From positions 25,922-89,921 of the forward strand of contig JAEYUQ010000021.1 in the NCBI GenBank assembly GCA_023432405.1: a stretch of DNA of 64,000 nucleotides, given 5' to 3'. Numbering within the stretch: position 1 is the stretch's first letter; each line of letters starts with the position of its first letter. A model generated the notes under the pieces. That model was not told the DNA's origin. It was given only the letters and a program-made list of their open reading frames with translations, and did no database searches. A program made the translations under genes and the position numbers. This stretch comes from Actinomycetes bacterium. Its GTDB lineage: Bacteria; Actinomycetota; Actinomycetes; Mycobacteriales; Mycobacteriaceae. Positions 50,729-60,500 of the stretch are shown here, piece by piece.

Positions 50729-52437
50729 GCTCACAGGAACACTCCGAGAACCAGGCGATGGAACTGCTACACGAACAGGTGCTTTTTGATGTGTGTGAAC
50801 GCCCACCGTGGTTGTCGGCAAAAGGGCGAGCGTATCGGCGGTGGTTGAAGACTAACAAAGATGTGGCGCACCGGATCTCGAACGGGGTTCGTGAGGCCAA
50901 AGGTGAGCGTATCATCCGTGGGGAACGGGCATACCACGGCTGCAGGCCGAGAGGCCTACAGGGTAAAGGTGCAGGTTTTGTGGCGGTGCAGTCCGGATCG
51001 GAGCAGTGGCAAACCACCACGAACTTAGGCTGTGGTTTTAATCCAAACGTGGTGGGGGCGGCAGCCCCGGTGATTGGTACACCCTTGGGGCGGCATGTTA
51101 CCACTGGTGCGGAAGTCGCCTGTGATCCTTTGGCGTGGTTTCGTGAGGGTATTATCGCTAACCCGTCGACGTTCGTGTTGTCGCTTCCTGGGTTGGGCAA
51201 GTCCACGTTGATTCGCAAAATGCTCATGGGGTCGGTGGCTGCTGGCCACTGCCCGATGATCGCCGGGGATATTAAAGGCGAATATGTGGGTTTTTGTGAG
51301 CAAGTTGGTGGCCAGGTAATTACTGTCGGCCACGGTGTCGGGCATCTCAACCCGCTGGATGTGGGTGCCCTTGGTCGTGTTGTGCCGCAGCTGGAGGCCG
51401 AAAACGCTCGTCGTGGTGACGGGTCGCTGGATGCGGTGATTGTGCGGGCTAAAGAGCAGATCCACGGCCGCCAGGTGGCGATGGTGGCAACCCTTGTTGG
51501 CCTGGGGCGTGGTGAGCCGATGGCTGATTTTGAGTCCATGCTGGTGTCAGCGGCGCTGCGCGAGTTGTATGCGACACATGAGATTGATTGGGCAAAACCG
51601 CCTGTGTTGCAGGATTTGATTGACCGTTTGGAGCGTGGCAGTGGGCGGCTGCGCACGCTGGGGCGTGCTCGTGATGAAAAGGCGTGGGATGAGCGTGTGG
51701 ATGCGCTCGTGTTGAGTTTGAATTCTCTGCTCGATGGGCCGACTGGACGTATTTTCGCTGATCAAACCTCAACGCCGATTGATGCGAATGCCACGGCGGT
51801 GTGCATTGATGTGTCCGCGATTGATCGTGGTGACCAGGCGTTGAAGGCTGCTGTGATGATGGCGTGCTGGTCGGCCGCGTTCGGGGCGATTGAGGCGGCC
51901 CACCTGCTGGCGGACGTGGGGCTTGCTAAGCAGCGGTATTTCGTGGCCACTCTTGATGAGATGTGGCAGGTTTTGGCCTCGGCACCGGGCATGGTGGGGC
52001 AGGTTGATGCGCTCACCCGCCTGAACCGCACGGATGCCACAGCACTGCACATGATCACCCACACGTTTAAAGACTTGGAAGCGTTGCCGACAGAGGAAGA
52101 CCGGAAAACGGCGATGGGTTTCATTGAGCGTGCGGGCATGGTGATTTGTGGTGGGTTGCCGAATTCAGAGTTGGATATTTTGTCTTCCCGGCTGGAGTTT
52201 TCCCCAGCAGAGGCCGAGATGATCACCTCCTGGAGTAAGGGTGCGCCCCCGAAGCGTCGTCGTACTGCTGGTGCTCGTGCGACCCCGCCGGGGCGTGGCC
52301 GGTTTATGATCAAACCATCTAAGGACGGTTCCCCTGGTATTCCTGTGCAAACGGTGCTGTTTCCCTCCGAGATCGAATACCGGTTGCATGACACGAACGT
52401 GCGGTTTGCTGACTTCTTTGCCACGGGTGAGGTGTAG
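50725..52437 (+). CDS. VirB4/TraC-like conjugation ATPase
   Basis: 570 residues. Walker A LPGLGKST (about 154-161), followed by the family feature GDIKGEYVGFCEQ (about 181-192), and Walker B VATLDEMWQVL (Asp411-Glu412). ARG/motif ITHTFKDLEAL and GLPNSELDILSSRL later are typical of VirB4-like AAA+ motors. No membrane segment; the protein docks to the inner membrane channel and powers assembly and transport. It lacks the long N-terminal domain of classic VirB4, which may be supplied by the SCO6880 protein and the preceding unknown protein. Confidence 0.85.
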   Translation: MSSQEHSENQAMELLHEQVLFDVCERPPWLSAKGRAYRRWLKTNKDVAHRISNGVREAKGERIIRGERAYHGCRPRGLQGKGAGFVAVQSGSEQWQTTTNLGCGFNPNVVGAAAPVIGTPLGRHVTTGAEVACDPLAWFREGIIANPSTFVLSLPGLGKSTLIRKMLMGSVAAGHCPMIAGDIKGEYVGFCEQVGGQVITVGHGVGHLNPLDVGALGRVVPQLEAENARRGDGSLDAVIVRAKEQIHGRQVAMVATLVGLGRGEPMADFESMLVSAALRELYATHEIDWAKPPVLQDLIDRLERGSGRLRTLGRARDEKAWDERVDALVLSLNSLLDGPTGRIFADQTSTPIDANATAVCIDVSAIDRGDQALKAAVMMACWSAAFGAIEAAHLLADVGLAKQRYFVATLDEMWQVLASAPGMVGQVDALTRLNRTDATALHMITHTFKDLEALPTEEDRKTAMGFIERAGMVICGGLPNSELDILSSRLEFSPAEAEMITSWSKGAPPKRRRTAGARATPPGRGRFMIKPSKDGSPGIPVQTVLFPSEIEYRLHDTNVRFADFFATGEV

Positions 52438-54135
52438 ATGAAGAAGGTCCTTGCAGCGTTTATTGCCCTGATCGTGCTGCTGGTGATTTTGGTGGTGTCG
52501 GTGCTTGGCGGCGGCGATGAGTGCACCCCAAACGGCACTGCTGGCGGGTCGAGTGTCGGTGATGGTGACTTTGCTTACCCCACCGATTTGTCGACGACAC
52601 GGCACACCTCCCCATTTGGTCCTCGCATCAATCCTGTCACCGGTGCGGATGAAGGCCACGGCGGGTTGGACATTGCCGGGCCTGAGGGCACACCGATTTA
52701 TGCGTTTGCCGACGGGGTTGTGGTGGCTGCCGCCGATCACGGAGTTCAAGGCTTTGGTGGGTGGGTGGTCATCGACCACACCATCGAGGGCAAGCAAATC
52801 CAGACTGTCTACGGCCACATGAATCCTGGCGGTGTGTTTGTCACCACCGGCGATCATGTCACCAAAGGCCAGCACATTGCCAACATGGGCAATTCTGGCC
52901 AATCGACGGGTGCGCACCTGCACTTTGAGGTCATCGAGGGCGATCGGGCTCGTGGTGGCAGGAAAGTAGACCCCAAACCGTGGCTGGACAAAGCGGCAGA
53001 AGGTACAGGTGCTCACGATACGGGGAAGACTTCCGAGGCTGCGGCGTCGTCTGGGTTGGGGCAACCTGCGGATGCTGGTGGCGGGGCAAATATCGGTGGT
53101 GAACAGCTTACCGGCCGCCAGCTTGCGCTTGCTAAGCAGATTGTCGCCGTCGGTGAAGCTCTCGGGGTTGATGAACAAGGCCGCATCATTGCGGTGGCCA
53201 CCGCCAAGCATGAGTCACAGTTGCAGGTGTATGCCAACGATGGGTCGGGTGCCTATCAGTCTGCTGGTGCTTCGGGTGCCACCCCGGAAGAGCTTCGCAC
53301 ATCCTTGAACTATCCGCATGACGCGGTCGGCCACGACCACGCATCAGTGGGCACCTTTCAGCAACAGGTGGGCTTTTGGGGCAGTGTGGAAGAGTTGATG
53401 AACCCGGCGGTGCAGGCCAGAAAGTTTTATGAAGCACTATCCAAGATCGACTATCACGGGTTGAGCGTGGGTGCTGCAGCCTCTAAAGTGCAGGGCAACG
53501 CCACAGGGACAGGCGTCTACGAACGCGAAGCTGAGAAAGCTCGGCTGTTAGTCGAGCGGTTTGCTGGTGCTGGTGAAGAACTGTCACCGGAAGAAATTGA
53601 AGCGCTCGGCAGTGCCTCCATAGGGGCCGGGTCGAGTGGTTGTTCGACCACCGGATCACACAGCGGTGGAGGCGATGTGGATGCAGGCGAGCTCAACGAA
53701 GCGATCCTGGAGGCCGCGAGAAAGGAATTCGGCTACCCCTACGTGTGGGGCGGTGGTGACCAAAATGGTCCGACCGGCGGCGGGTATGACTGTTCCGGCC
53801 TGGTGTTGCGGGCGGTTGCGGTCGCCTCGAATAATGCGATTATTTTGCCGCACTACACCGGCGCACAGATTGTCGACCCTAACCTGCATGAGATTCCGTG
53901 GGATGAGCGGGCCCCTGGTGATCTCATTTACCTTTTTGATGGGGCTAATCCCCATCATGTTGCCATCTATGCTGGGGAAAACAACGGCCAGGAAACGTGG
54001 TATGAGGCACAAACCTATGGTGTCAAGACCGGTGAATACCCTATTCGCACCACGGAACCGCACCGGGTGTATCGGGTGGGCCAGAAAGTAGCAGCAGCCG
54101 ATGACGGCAAGGAACACAACAAGGACAAGGAGTAA
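52438..54135 (+). CDS. Three-domain peptidoglycan hydrolase (M23, transglycosylase-like, NlpC/P60)
   Basis: 565 residues starting right after the ATPase stop. One N-terminal membrane anchor (about 5-23). An M23 endopeptidase follows (about 55-170; HGGLD with His74 and Asp78, HLHFEV with His160 and His162). The central domain (about 225-375; IAVATAKHESQ with a likely catalytic Glu259) looks like a transglycosylase/lysozyme-like unit. The end is NlpC/P60 (about 415-550; DCSGLV with Cys452, PHHVAIY with His506 or 507). VirB1-like enzymes open the wall for the secretion channel; three different activities in one chain would cut both peptide and glycan bonds. Confidence 0.87.
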   Translation: MKKVLAAFIALIVLLVILVVSVLGGGDECTPNGTAGGSSVGDGDFAYPTDLSTTRHTSPFGPRINPVTGADEGHGGLDIAGPEGTPIYAFADGVVVAAADHGVQGFGGWVVIDHTIEGKQIQTVYGHMNPGGVFVTTGDHVTKGQHIANMGNSGQSTGAHLHFEVIEGDRARGGRKVDPKPWLDKAAEGTGAHDTGKTSEAAASSGLGQPADAGGGANIGGEQLTGRQLALAKQIVAVGEALGVDEQGRIIAVATAKHESQLQVYANDGSGAYQSAGASGATPEELRTSLNYPHDAVGHDHASVGTFQQQVGFWGSVEELMNPAVQARKFYEALSKIDYHGLSVGAAASKVQGNATGTGVYEREAEKARLLVERFAGAGEELSPEEIEALGSASIGAGSSGCSTTGSHSGGGDVDAGELNEAILEAARKEFGYPYVWGGGDQNGPTGGGYDCSGLVLRAVAVASNNAIILPHYTGAQIVDPNLHEIPWDERAPGDLIYLFDGANPHHVAIYAGENNGQETWYEAQTYGVKTGEYPIRTTEPHRVYRVGQKVAAADDGKEHNKDKE

Positions 54136-54138
54136 GTC

Positions 54139-54735
54139 ATGACCGTTCGCAACCTTCTTCTGGCCGCCACCGTGACTGCGGTGATGCTCTCCGGGTGCAG
54201 TCGAACCCCGGACGTTGACGGCACTGACGTGGGCATCACTGAGGCATTTCCTACAGCCTGGGAGCAACCTGAACTGCCTGCCCCGCTGACAGGGGTGGAT
54301 CAAACCAGTGTGGATGCTGTGGGCCGGTCGGTGGTGCAGGCGATGTTTGGGTGGGATTTTCAGCGGGATTCTTCCATGTATGACGCGATTGATCGGGCAC
54401 GGCCACTGATGACGCCTGCCCTTAACGCGAGGATTGGTACAACCCCTCAACTCTACGAATTGCCGGGCCGGCAATTCGACACATGGGTGGACCACAAGGC
54501 GCACGCCGACGTGGACGTGCGTGAGGGCAGCGAGCCACTGCCTGCTGCCCACGACCGCACGCAATACCGCCAATATGTTGTCAGCATCGCCGTGCATGAC
54601 GATGCTCGCGAGCAGCCTGCGAGGTATCTCTACATTGTGCGCGCCACCTTAGAGGAACTTGGGTGGTGGAAAGTCAGTCATCTGCACATCACTGGCGGCT
54701 ACCAGCCACAACAGTACAACAGCGACGAGAAATAA
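54139..54735 (+). CDS. Conjugation lipoprotein, possibly NTF2-like
   Basis: 198 residues with lipobox LSGC (Cys about 20). The mature part has DAVGRSVVQAMFGWDFQRDSSMYDAIDRARPLMTPALNARI and ends in a strand LGWWKVSHLHIT, a helix-helix-sheet order seen in NTF2-like domains of VirB8/TcpC and lipoproteins of conjugative elements. It is 3 nt after the hydrolase gene and 10 nt before the coupling protein. The role is inferred from context. Confidence 0.6.
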   Translation: MTVRNLLLAATVTAVMLSGCSRTPDVDGTDVGITEAFPTAWEQPELPAPLTGVDQTSVDAVGRSVVQAMFGWDFQRDSSMYDAIDRARPLMTPALNARIGTTPQLYELPGRQFDTWVDHKAHADVDVREGSEPLPAAHDRTQYRQYVVSIAVHDDAREQPARYLYIVRATLEELGWWKVSHLHITGGYQPQQYNSDEK

Positions 54736-54745
54736 GGATTGACCA

Positions 54746-56494
54746 ATGGCGTCGAAAAATGTTCGGCACACTGGTTCCAAGCCAGGCCTGGAGCCACACA
54801 TGCTCATGCTGGTGCTCATGCTGGTGGTTGTCTTGTGTGGTGTAGTCGCCGCCAAGATTACTTCCCGTGTTGTCGATGTTGGGCAGACAAGCTGGAACCC
54901 GATTGCGGCACTCATCCTGCTGCTGCGCGGCAAAACCGTTCTGCACCCGGTTTTCATTGCGGTGTTTGTGCTGCTCGCCGGGTCGAGTGTCGGTATGATC
55001 TGGTGGGTTCGCAGCAGAATGTGCAGCCGCACATCGTCGGCTCGTATTGACGACGCGCAACGCTGGCTTGGTGGGGCTGATGACCGTTCGACACTCAGTA
55101 AAGCGTTCGTGGAGAAACAAGCACGGCGCTGGTTTCAGCAGCCAGCACCCATCGAGCAGCCAGGGTTGATGTTCGGGCATGTTCCAGGCCACCCGAAACG
55201 GCAGATGTGGGCATCGTGGGAAGACCTCTTTTTGATCATCTTCGGCCCTCGGATGGGTAAAACCACCTCGCAGGTCATTCCAGCGATTGTTGATGCCCCA
55301 GGTGTGGTGGTCACGACATCGAATAAGCGCGACATTGTAGACGACACGATCACGATTACTCGCGCGCGCGGACAGGTGTGGGTGTTTGACCCTCAGAATA
55401 TTGCCTGCGGCGTGGACCAGCAGCGCTGGTATTTCGATCCGCTGGATATGGTTCGTCGTGACCCTGACATGATGGATGCTCAAGCAGAAGCTCTTGCCGA
55501 CATCTTTCGGTGCGCTGCCTTGGGCGATGGTCACGCCGCCGAGAATGCCTACTGGGTCAATGCTGGGCGTGAACTGTTGTCCTGCCTGTTTTTGGCGGCA
55601 GCCCTGGACAGACGGCCCATTACGGATGTGTTTAGTTGGGTGACAGACCCGAGTGATCCAACCCCACTACAAATTCTGTCGCAGCACCCAGAATGGGTCG
55701 CACAAAACGATTCGCTACGCGCGACTGGGCTACTCCCGGAGGTCACCAAAGGCGGTGTGTACGGGCAAGCAAAGACGATGGCCGCACCCCTGGGCCGCAG
55801 GGCTGCAGCCAAGTGGGTGACCCCTGATCCTCAAGCCAAGCGCTTTAGCGCCTGTGACTTCATCCGTGACAGCACACCGACGCTGTATATATTGAGCAAG
55901 GACGGTGCAGATAATGCCGCAGCGCTCACCACGGCACTGGTGGCCGCCGTCATGCAGGAAGCAGAACGCTTCGGTGAATCGTGTGGAGGCAGGCTGCCTG
56001 TGCCGCTGGTGGCAGCACTTGACGAGGCCGCAAACGTGGTGAAATGGCCGGAACTGCCACAGCTCTACAGCCATTATGGATCCCGCTCCATCATTGTGAT
56101 GACCATTTTGCAAAGCTACGCGCAAGGTGTGCGGGTGTGGGGTGAACAAGGCATGGAAGCGTTATGGTCAGCGGCCAGCATCCTGATGTACGGCGGTGGT
56201 GTGAAAGACGACGTGATGCTGCGAAAAATGGAAGACCTTATCGGTGAGGCCACCATGCCCACCACCTCTGTGAGCTCATCGCATGATGGGCGCAGTACAT
56301 CGACCTCCTACCACGAACGCAAGATTGTCACCAAGGCTGAACTTGCTGCTCTCCAGCAGTGGCGGGCTGTCGTGTTCTCGTCGAAACGGCGTCCCGTCAT
56401 TGTCGAGCTGGTGCCGTTTTGGAAACGCCCATGGCCACAACCCATCCGCCACGCCCTTGGGGTGACCAGCACACGAAAGGAACAGAAAGTATGA
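54746..56494 (+). CDS. VirD4/TraG-like type IV coupling protein
   Basis: 582 residues. Two N-terminal membrane helices (about 19-36 and 68-88). Walker A GPRMGKTT (about 167-174), with FDPQNI shortly after, and Walker B VAALDEAAN (about 420). ILQSYAQGVRVWGEQGMEALW and the later VSSSHDGRSTSTSYHERK are typical for actinobacterial TraG/VirD4. It links the relaxase-DNA complex to the channel and pumps DNA. It confirms that the block is for DNA transfer rather than protein export alone. ATGA overlap with the next gene. Confidence 0.9.
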   Translation: MASKNVRHTGSKPGLEPHMLMLVLMLVVVLCGVVAAKITSRVVDVGQTSWNPIAALILLLRGKTVLHPVFIAVFVLLAGSSVGMIWWVRSRMCSRTSSARIDDAQRWLGGADDRSTLSKAFVEKQARRWFQQPAPIEQPGLMFGHVPGHPKRQMWASWEDLFLIIFGPRMGKTTSQVIPAIVDAPGVVVTTSNKRDIVDDTITITRARGQVWVFDPQNIACGVDQQRWYFDPLDMVRRDPDMMDAQAEALADIFRCAALGDGHAAENAYWVNAGRELLSCLFLAAALDRRPITDVFSWVTDPSDPTPLQILSQHPEWVAQNDSLRATGLLPEVTKGGVYGQAKTMAAPLGRRAAAKWVTPDPQAKRFSACDFIRDSTPTLYILSKDGADNAAALTTALVAAVMQEAERFGESCGGRLPVPLVAALDEAANVVKWPELPQLYSHYGSRSIIVMTILQSYAQGVRVWGEQGMEALWSAASILMYGGGVKDDVMLRKMEDLIGEATMPTTSVSSSHDGRSTSTSYHERKIVTKAELAALQQWRAVVFSSKRRPVIVELVPFWKRPWPQPIRHALGVTSTRKEQKV

Positions 56495-56901
56495 ACGATG
56501 ATGGTTTTGACCCTGATGAAAACCTCCACACTTTGCCGATTGATAACACCGCAGATAATTACAGTGAGCGTGTAGAACCGGCGTTTCCGGACGTGTACCA
56601 CTTTGTGTCGGACTTCCTCGTCACGCTCTACCCGGTGGTTGGCCACCGCGCAAAGGACGTCAATTGGAACGGGCGGTGGTGGAAATATCCCCATGCGGTC
56701 GTGCGTCTTGAAGCGCTGTGGCAACGCTTTGAGCAGCTACGACGCGACGAACCAGCAACATTTTTGGAAACGTTTCTGCGTGTTCACGCCGACTACCACA
56801 TGGCACACCTGATGGCAGATGGTGGTGTCTTTAGCGACACTAAACGCCAGGACTTTACAGCTAATCCGCTTGCTAGCTACTCCCCGGAAGGACCGACATA
56901 A
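56491..56901 (+). CDS. DUF4913 protein
   Basis: 136 residues from the ATG at 56491 (overlapping the previous stop, GAAAGG upstream). The core WWKYPHAVVRLEALWQRFEQLRRDE...RVHADYHMAHLMADGGVF is the DUF4913 pattern: a Trp-containing strand, a helix, and an H-x2-D-x2-M/L motif near the end. This family is frequent in actinobacterial conjugative elements and plasmids; function unknown. It sits directly after the coupling protein, so it may act in DNA processing. Confidence 0.7.
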   Translation: MNDDGFDPDENLHTLPIDNTADNYSERVEPAFPDVYHFVSDFLVTLYPVVGHRAKDVNWNGRWWKYPHAVVRLEALWQRFEQLRRDEPATFLETFLRVHADYHMAHLMADGGVFSDTKRQDFTANPLASYSPEGPT

Positions 56902-56903
56902 CG

Positions 56904-57506
56904 ATGACGACGAACATAAACCGGGCTGAGGCTCGTATCGTGAAGATGCTGAGCTTTCTGCAAGACAGTATGCGCGCGCAACGATATGCCCGCACCCTGC
57001 CACCAGGCTCACGCGGTCTTGAACGCCTGTCCACCCGAGAACTCGTGCGCGAGACGGTGATCCGCTACCGTGAGCGCGGCTCCCAGTGGGAGCAAGCCGA
57101 TCGGGATCGGCTAGCCGCTGAGTACCGTCGGCGCAATCTTCCTACTGCCGCCGGCGTGGTGGCTGGCACAGCCACCATCGCAGGGTTAGCTGTCATGACA
57201 GTTCTTGATGAGATCCACGATCAGCCCGAGGTACATGGCCCGGCCGACGTCGATGCTGCTTTCGATGCTGCCGGGCAGGATGTCAATGACCTGGATGCAC
57301 TGGTTAATCCTGATCCGATGACACATGCCGACCGTCTAGCTGATGCACACGAGCTTGGGATTGACGAAGGTCTAGTTATCGGACGTGAGCCGTTGGATGC
57401 CTTAGGCTTCGGGGGTGTGGAGGCTGCACCGGCGCAAGTCAGCGCCACAGCAGCCCCAGATGTGCTGGCACCTGTCATCTCAGCCGCACCAGCGATGGGA
57501 ATGTAG
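56904..57506 (+). CDS. Unknown protein at the end of the conjugation block
   Basis: 200 residues. Basic N-terminal half (RSQRYARTL..., LSTRELVRETVIRYRERGSQWEQ), a hydrophobic segment (AAGVVAGTATIAGLAVMTVL, about 88-107) that may be a membrane helix, and an acidic Ala/Asp-rich end. No family is recognised. It is the last gene on the plus strand before the convergent relaxase gene. Confidence 0.5.
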   Translation: MTTNINRAEARIVKMLSFLQDSMRAQRYARTLPPGSRGLERLSTRELVRETVIRYRERGSQWEQADRDRLAAEYRRRNLPTAAGVVAGTATIAGLAVMTVLDEIHDQPEVHGPADVDAAFDAAGQDVNDLDALVNPDPMTHADRLADAHELGIDEGLVIGREPLDALGFGGVEAAPAQVSATAAPDVLAPVISAAPAMGM

Positions 57507-57553
57507 AACCCTCACGCGAGCTTTCTACCGCACACACCGACGCGAGATACCCT

Positions 57554-57585
57554 CACAGGCCAGCAGATCCTTGTAAGGGCCTGTG
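57554..57585. terminator. Hairpin between convergent genes
   Basis: CACAGGCC (57554-57561) and GGCCTGTG (57578-57585) form a perfect 8-bp stem with a 16-nt loop, located between the ends of the plus-strand block (57506) and the relaxase gene (57600). There is no clear T-run; it may serve both directions. Confidence 0.45.
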
Positions 57586-57599
57586 GTATCCACGAGCTT

Positions 57600-60500
57600 C
57601 TACAGTCCACGAGTCGGCGCATTGTTCCTCGTGGATGCCGCCAGAGGAGACCCGGAGGTTTGCGAAGAAGTAGACGGTTGTGCGCCCTGCCGCTGCGAAG
57701 CATTCGGGACAGCGATCCTGTCGAGCACGGCCCGCGCCTGTTGTGCCTGCTCGTTGGTGCGAAGCTGTGGGGTGGGCTGCAAGGTGGTGACAACCTGTTT
57801 GCGGTTGTGGCCCAGCCAGACGCGAAGCTGGGTGTCTTGTCCTGCAAATACCGGCGGGAGACGCAGAGGGTCAGCCTCAGTGGTTGGGACGTATTGGCGC
57901 AACTGCCATGTCAGTGCCCGCTGAATATCCTCACAACCGTCACAGTGACGAATTGCCCCGTCCATCACAGTGCGGGGATCAACACCGTGGCGCACCAGTT
58001 CTCGCCAGGTCTGACGAATCGGGGCATCCCCGCCGTCAGCGTCCTCAAGGTCACGACTCCAGTGGTGGGGAAGAGAGTCAAGATAGCCAGGAAGGTGCGC
58101 ATCAATGAAATGATCGATGGCAATGTCTCGTCCTGCCAACCACCGCTCAGCGAGCACCTGAGGGTCTTGAGCCTGCGTGGCCAAGAGCTGCTCTGTTGCT
58201 GAACGCTGGCGGTCATCACGATTAATACACCTCGACAGCACCTCGCGGGCTGTGGGAGCCGTGGCGTCGCCTTTATGAAAATAATGAGCATCTTCGGCAG
58301 TCTCATCAAGCGGTGTTTCAGTAACCACATAGGCGTGATTGGCATATTTGCCGCGGGTCATGGCGACATAGAATCCCGCGCGATTGACCGAGTCGTCGAT
58401 GACCGCGCGGCACACATCCACAGTTGCCCCCTGTGCGCGGTAAACAGTGGACGCATACCCCAGGTGCACGTGTGAAGCCACGTAGTGGGCGGGCAAAACC
58501 TTACGCTCACCGGTTGCCCGGTCGGTGGCCACGATACCACCGTCCTCGCCGATGGCATTGATTGTTAACAAATCGCCGTTGGTCACCCGCTGCGGTACAC
58601 CGCCTTCAGGCGTGAAGCGAGTGTTTCGGCGGGTAATGATGGTATCCCCAATGCCTGCCTGTTCACCTCTGGAGAGAGTAACGACGTGACCTAGATGGAC
58701 AACACCACGGGCAATACGATCTGCTTGCACCGCTGCGTTGAGCTGATCAACATCAGCGTTGGTCGCAGCGATAATCAGACTTTTACGCCCAAGGCGTTCA
58801 TCATTGAGAAAATCGGCGACGGCGTCGTCTAAGACGTGCTGGCGGGCACCAGAATGAATCCACTGGCGGCGTTCGTAGATGTCCAGTGCCGTGGGGTCAC
58901 CATCTCGAAGACGCAGCGACGCGTTTGCCTGCTCAAGATCATCACCAAAACGTTGCACATCAGTCAGCTGCACGGTAGAGGCCACAGCCGTCATGGCGCC
59001 AAACAGCCCACCAGTTTCAACAGCGTCGAGCTGCTTGTGATCCCCAATAAGGCGCAGCACCGCACCGGTTGCCTGCGCAATCTCAGTTAGCGTTGCCAGG
59101 TTTTCCGTGGAGCTCATGCCCGCCTCATCCACCAACAGCATATCGCCACGGTTAATATGCACCGGCAGATTTTCGACGCTGTGGTGTGCCCGCCACGCGC
59201 GGGTCAGCGAATCAATCGTGCGGCCTTCCACACCGATATCATCACCCAAAACAGCAGCCGCGGCCGCCGATGGTGCCAACGCGTGCACCGCATTGCCCCG
59301 CTCGTGCCACACCATCGCCAGCACCTGCATACTCGCAGTCTTGCCGGTACCTGCAGCACCGACACCTGTTGCACTTAGCGTTCCAGCGTTTGCGAGGTGG
59401 TAAACGAGCTCTGCTTGTTGGGCATTCAGCGCCCACCCATGGGCGCGCTCATGGGCCGCAAGTGCATCCTCAATCATACGATTGGGAACATAGACGGCTA
59501 CCGGTGTCGTCACCGCTTCAAGCGCGAGGTGTTCAGCATCCAAGATCGCCTGAGTAGTAAAACGCTCCTGATTGGCGCGATAATCGATCGCTTTTCCATC
59601 CGCGCGGCGCAACGCTGCGGGCAGCAACTGAGCATCTTCAGCGTCCAGCGGCACACCAGTGTCGCACAAAATCTGATCGGTAATGCGCTCACTTGCATCC
59701 CCCAATGCCTCCGGATCATCAAATCGGTAACCATTAAGCTTTCCAAGCACAGCAGTTAAAACATGCGACCGTTGAAACGTCGCTCTGCGACGAGTCACAG
59801 TAGCCAAAGCTGCCTGTGCAATCACACAATCATGCACAGCCGGGTCATACACGGGGCGAGAATCATCACCACCCCGCCCGTAAACACCACGCACTGCCTC
59901 CAGCAAGGCATCACCATGTGGCAGCGACGAGCACACTTCCAGCTGCCATTCCGCGCGCAAATCATTCAATGCTTTGGCCGGTTGCTTCGCATTCCTGGTT
60001 TCCAAAATGGCCTTTTGCCACAAACCACGAACCACTTGATAACTCGGCGCATACCCAAACTGCTCAACATACTCAGCAACAAAACGCTCATAGACAGGCT
60101 TGGCAAGTTGCTGACGCTTGGTAAAAAGTACATTGAGATCATCAGGTACACCATCAAGTTCATAAACCGGTTCTTTTGCCTCCCCGCGCTCATTCGCGTG
60201 AAAACTCAACCCCATTTCACGCTGTAACAAATCAGTCAACGTAGCCGTATAACGAAAATCAAGAACATGATGATGCTGAAATAACGCTTGCCCATCCAGT
60301 GAACGCCACTTCCCATCTTCACCTTGAACCTTGTTAGAAACAACCACATGCGAATGCAAATCTGGATCACCACTGCGGGTATCAAAGTGCGTGAACTCCG
60401 CAGCAATAAGCCCTCTCGTTTTGATCTGCTCGATGCCTCGTGCACCTCGCCGGGTGAACACAACATGATCGTTTGCCCACTCCAGCGTCTGCGCAACCGC

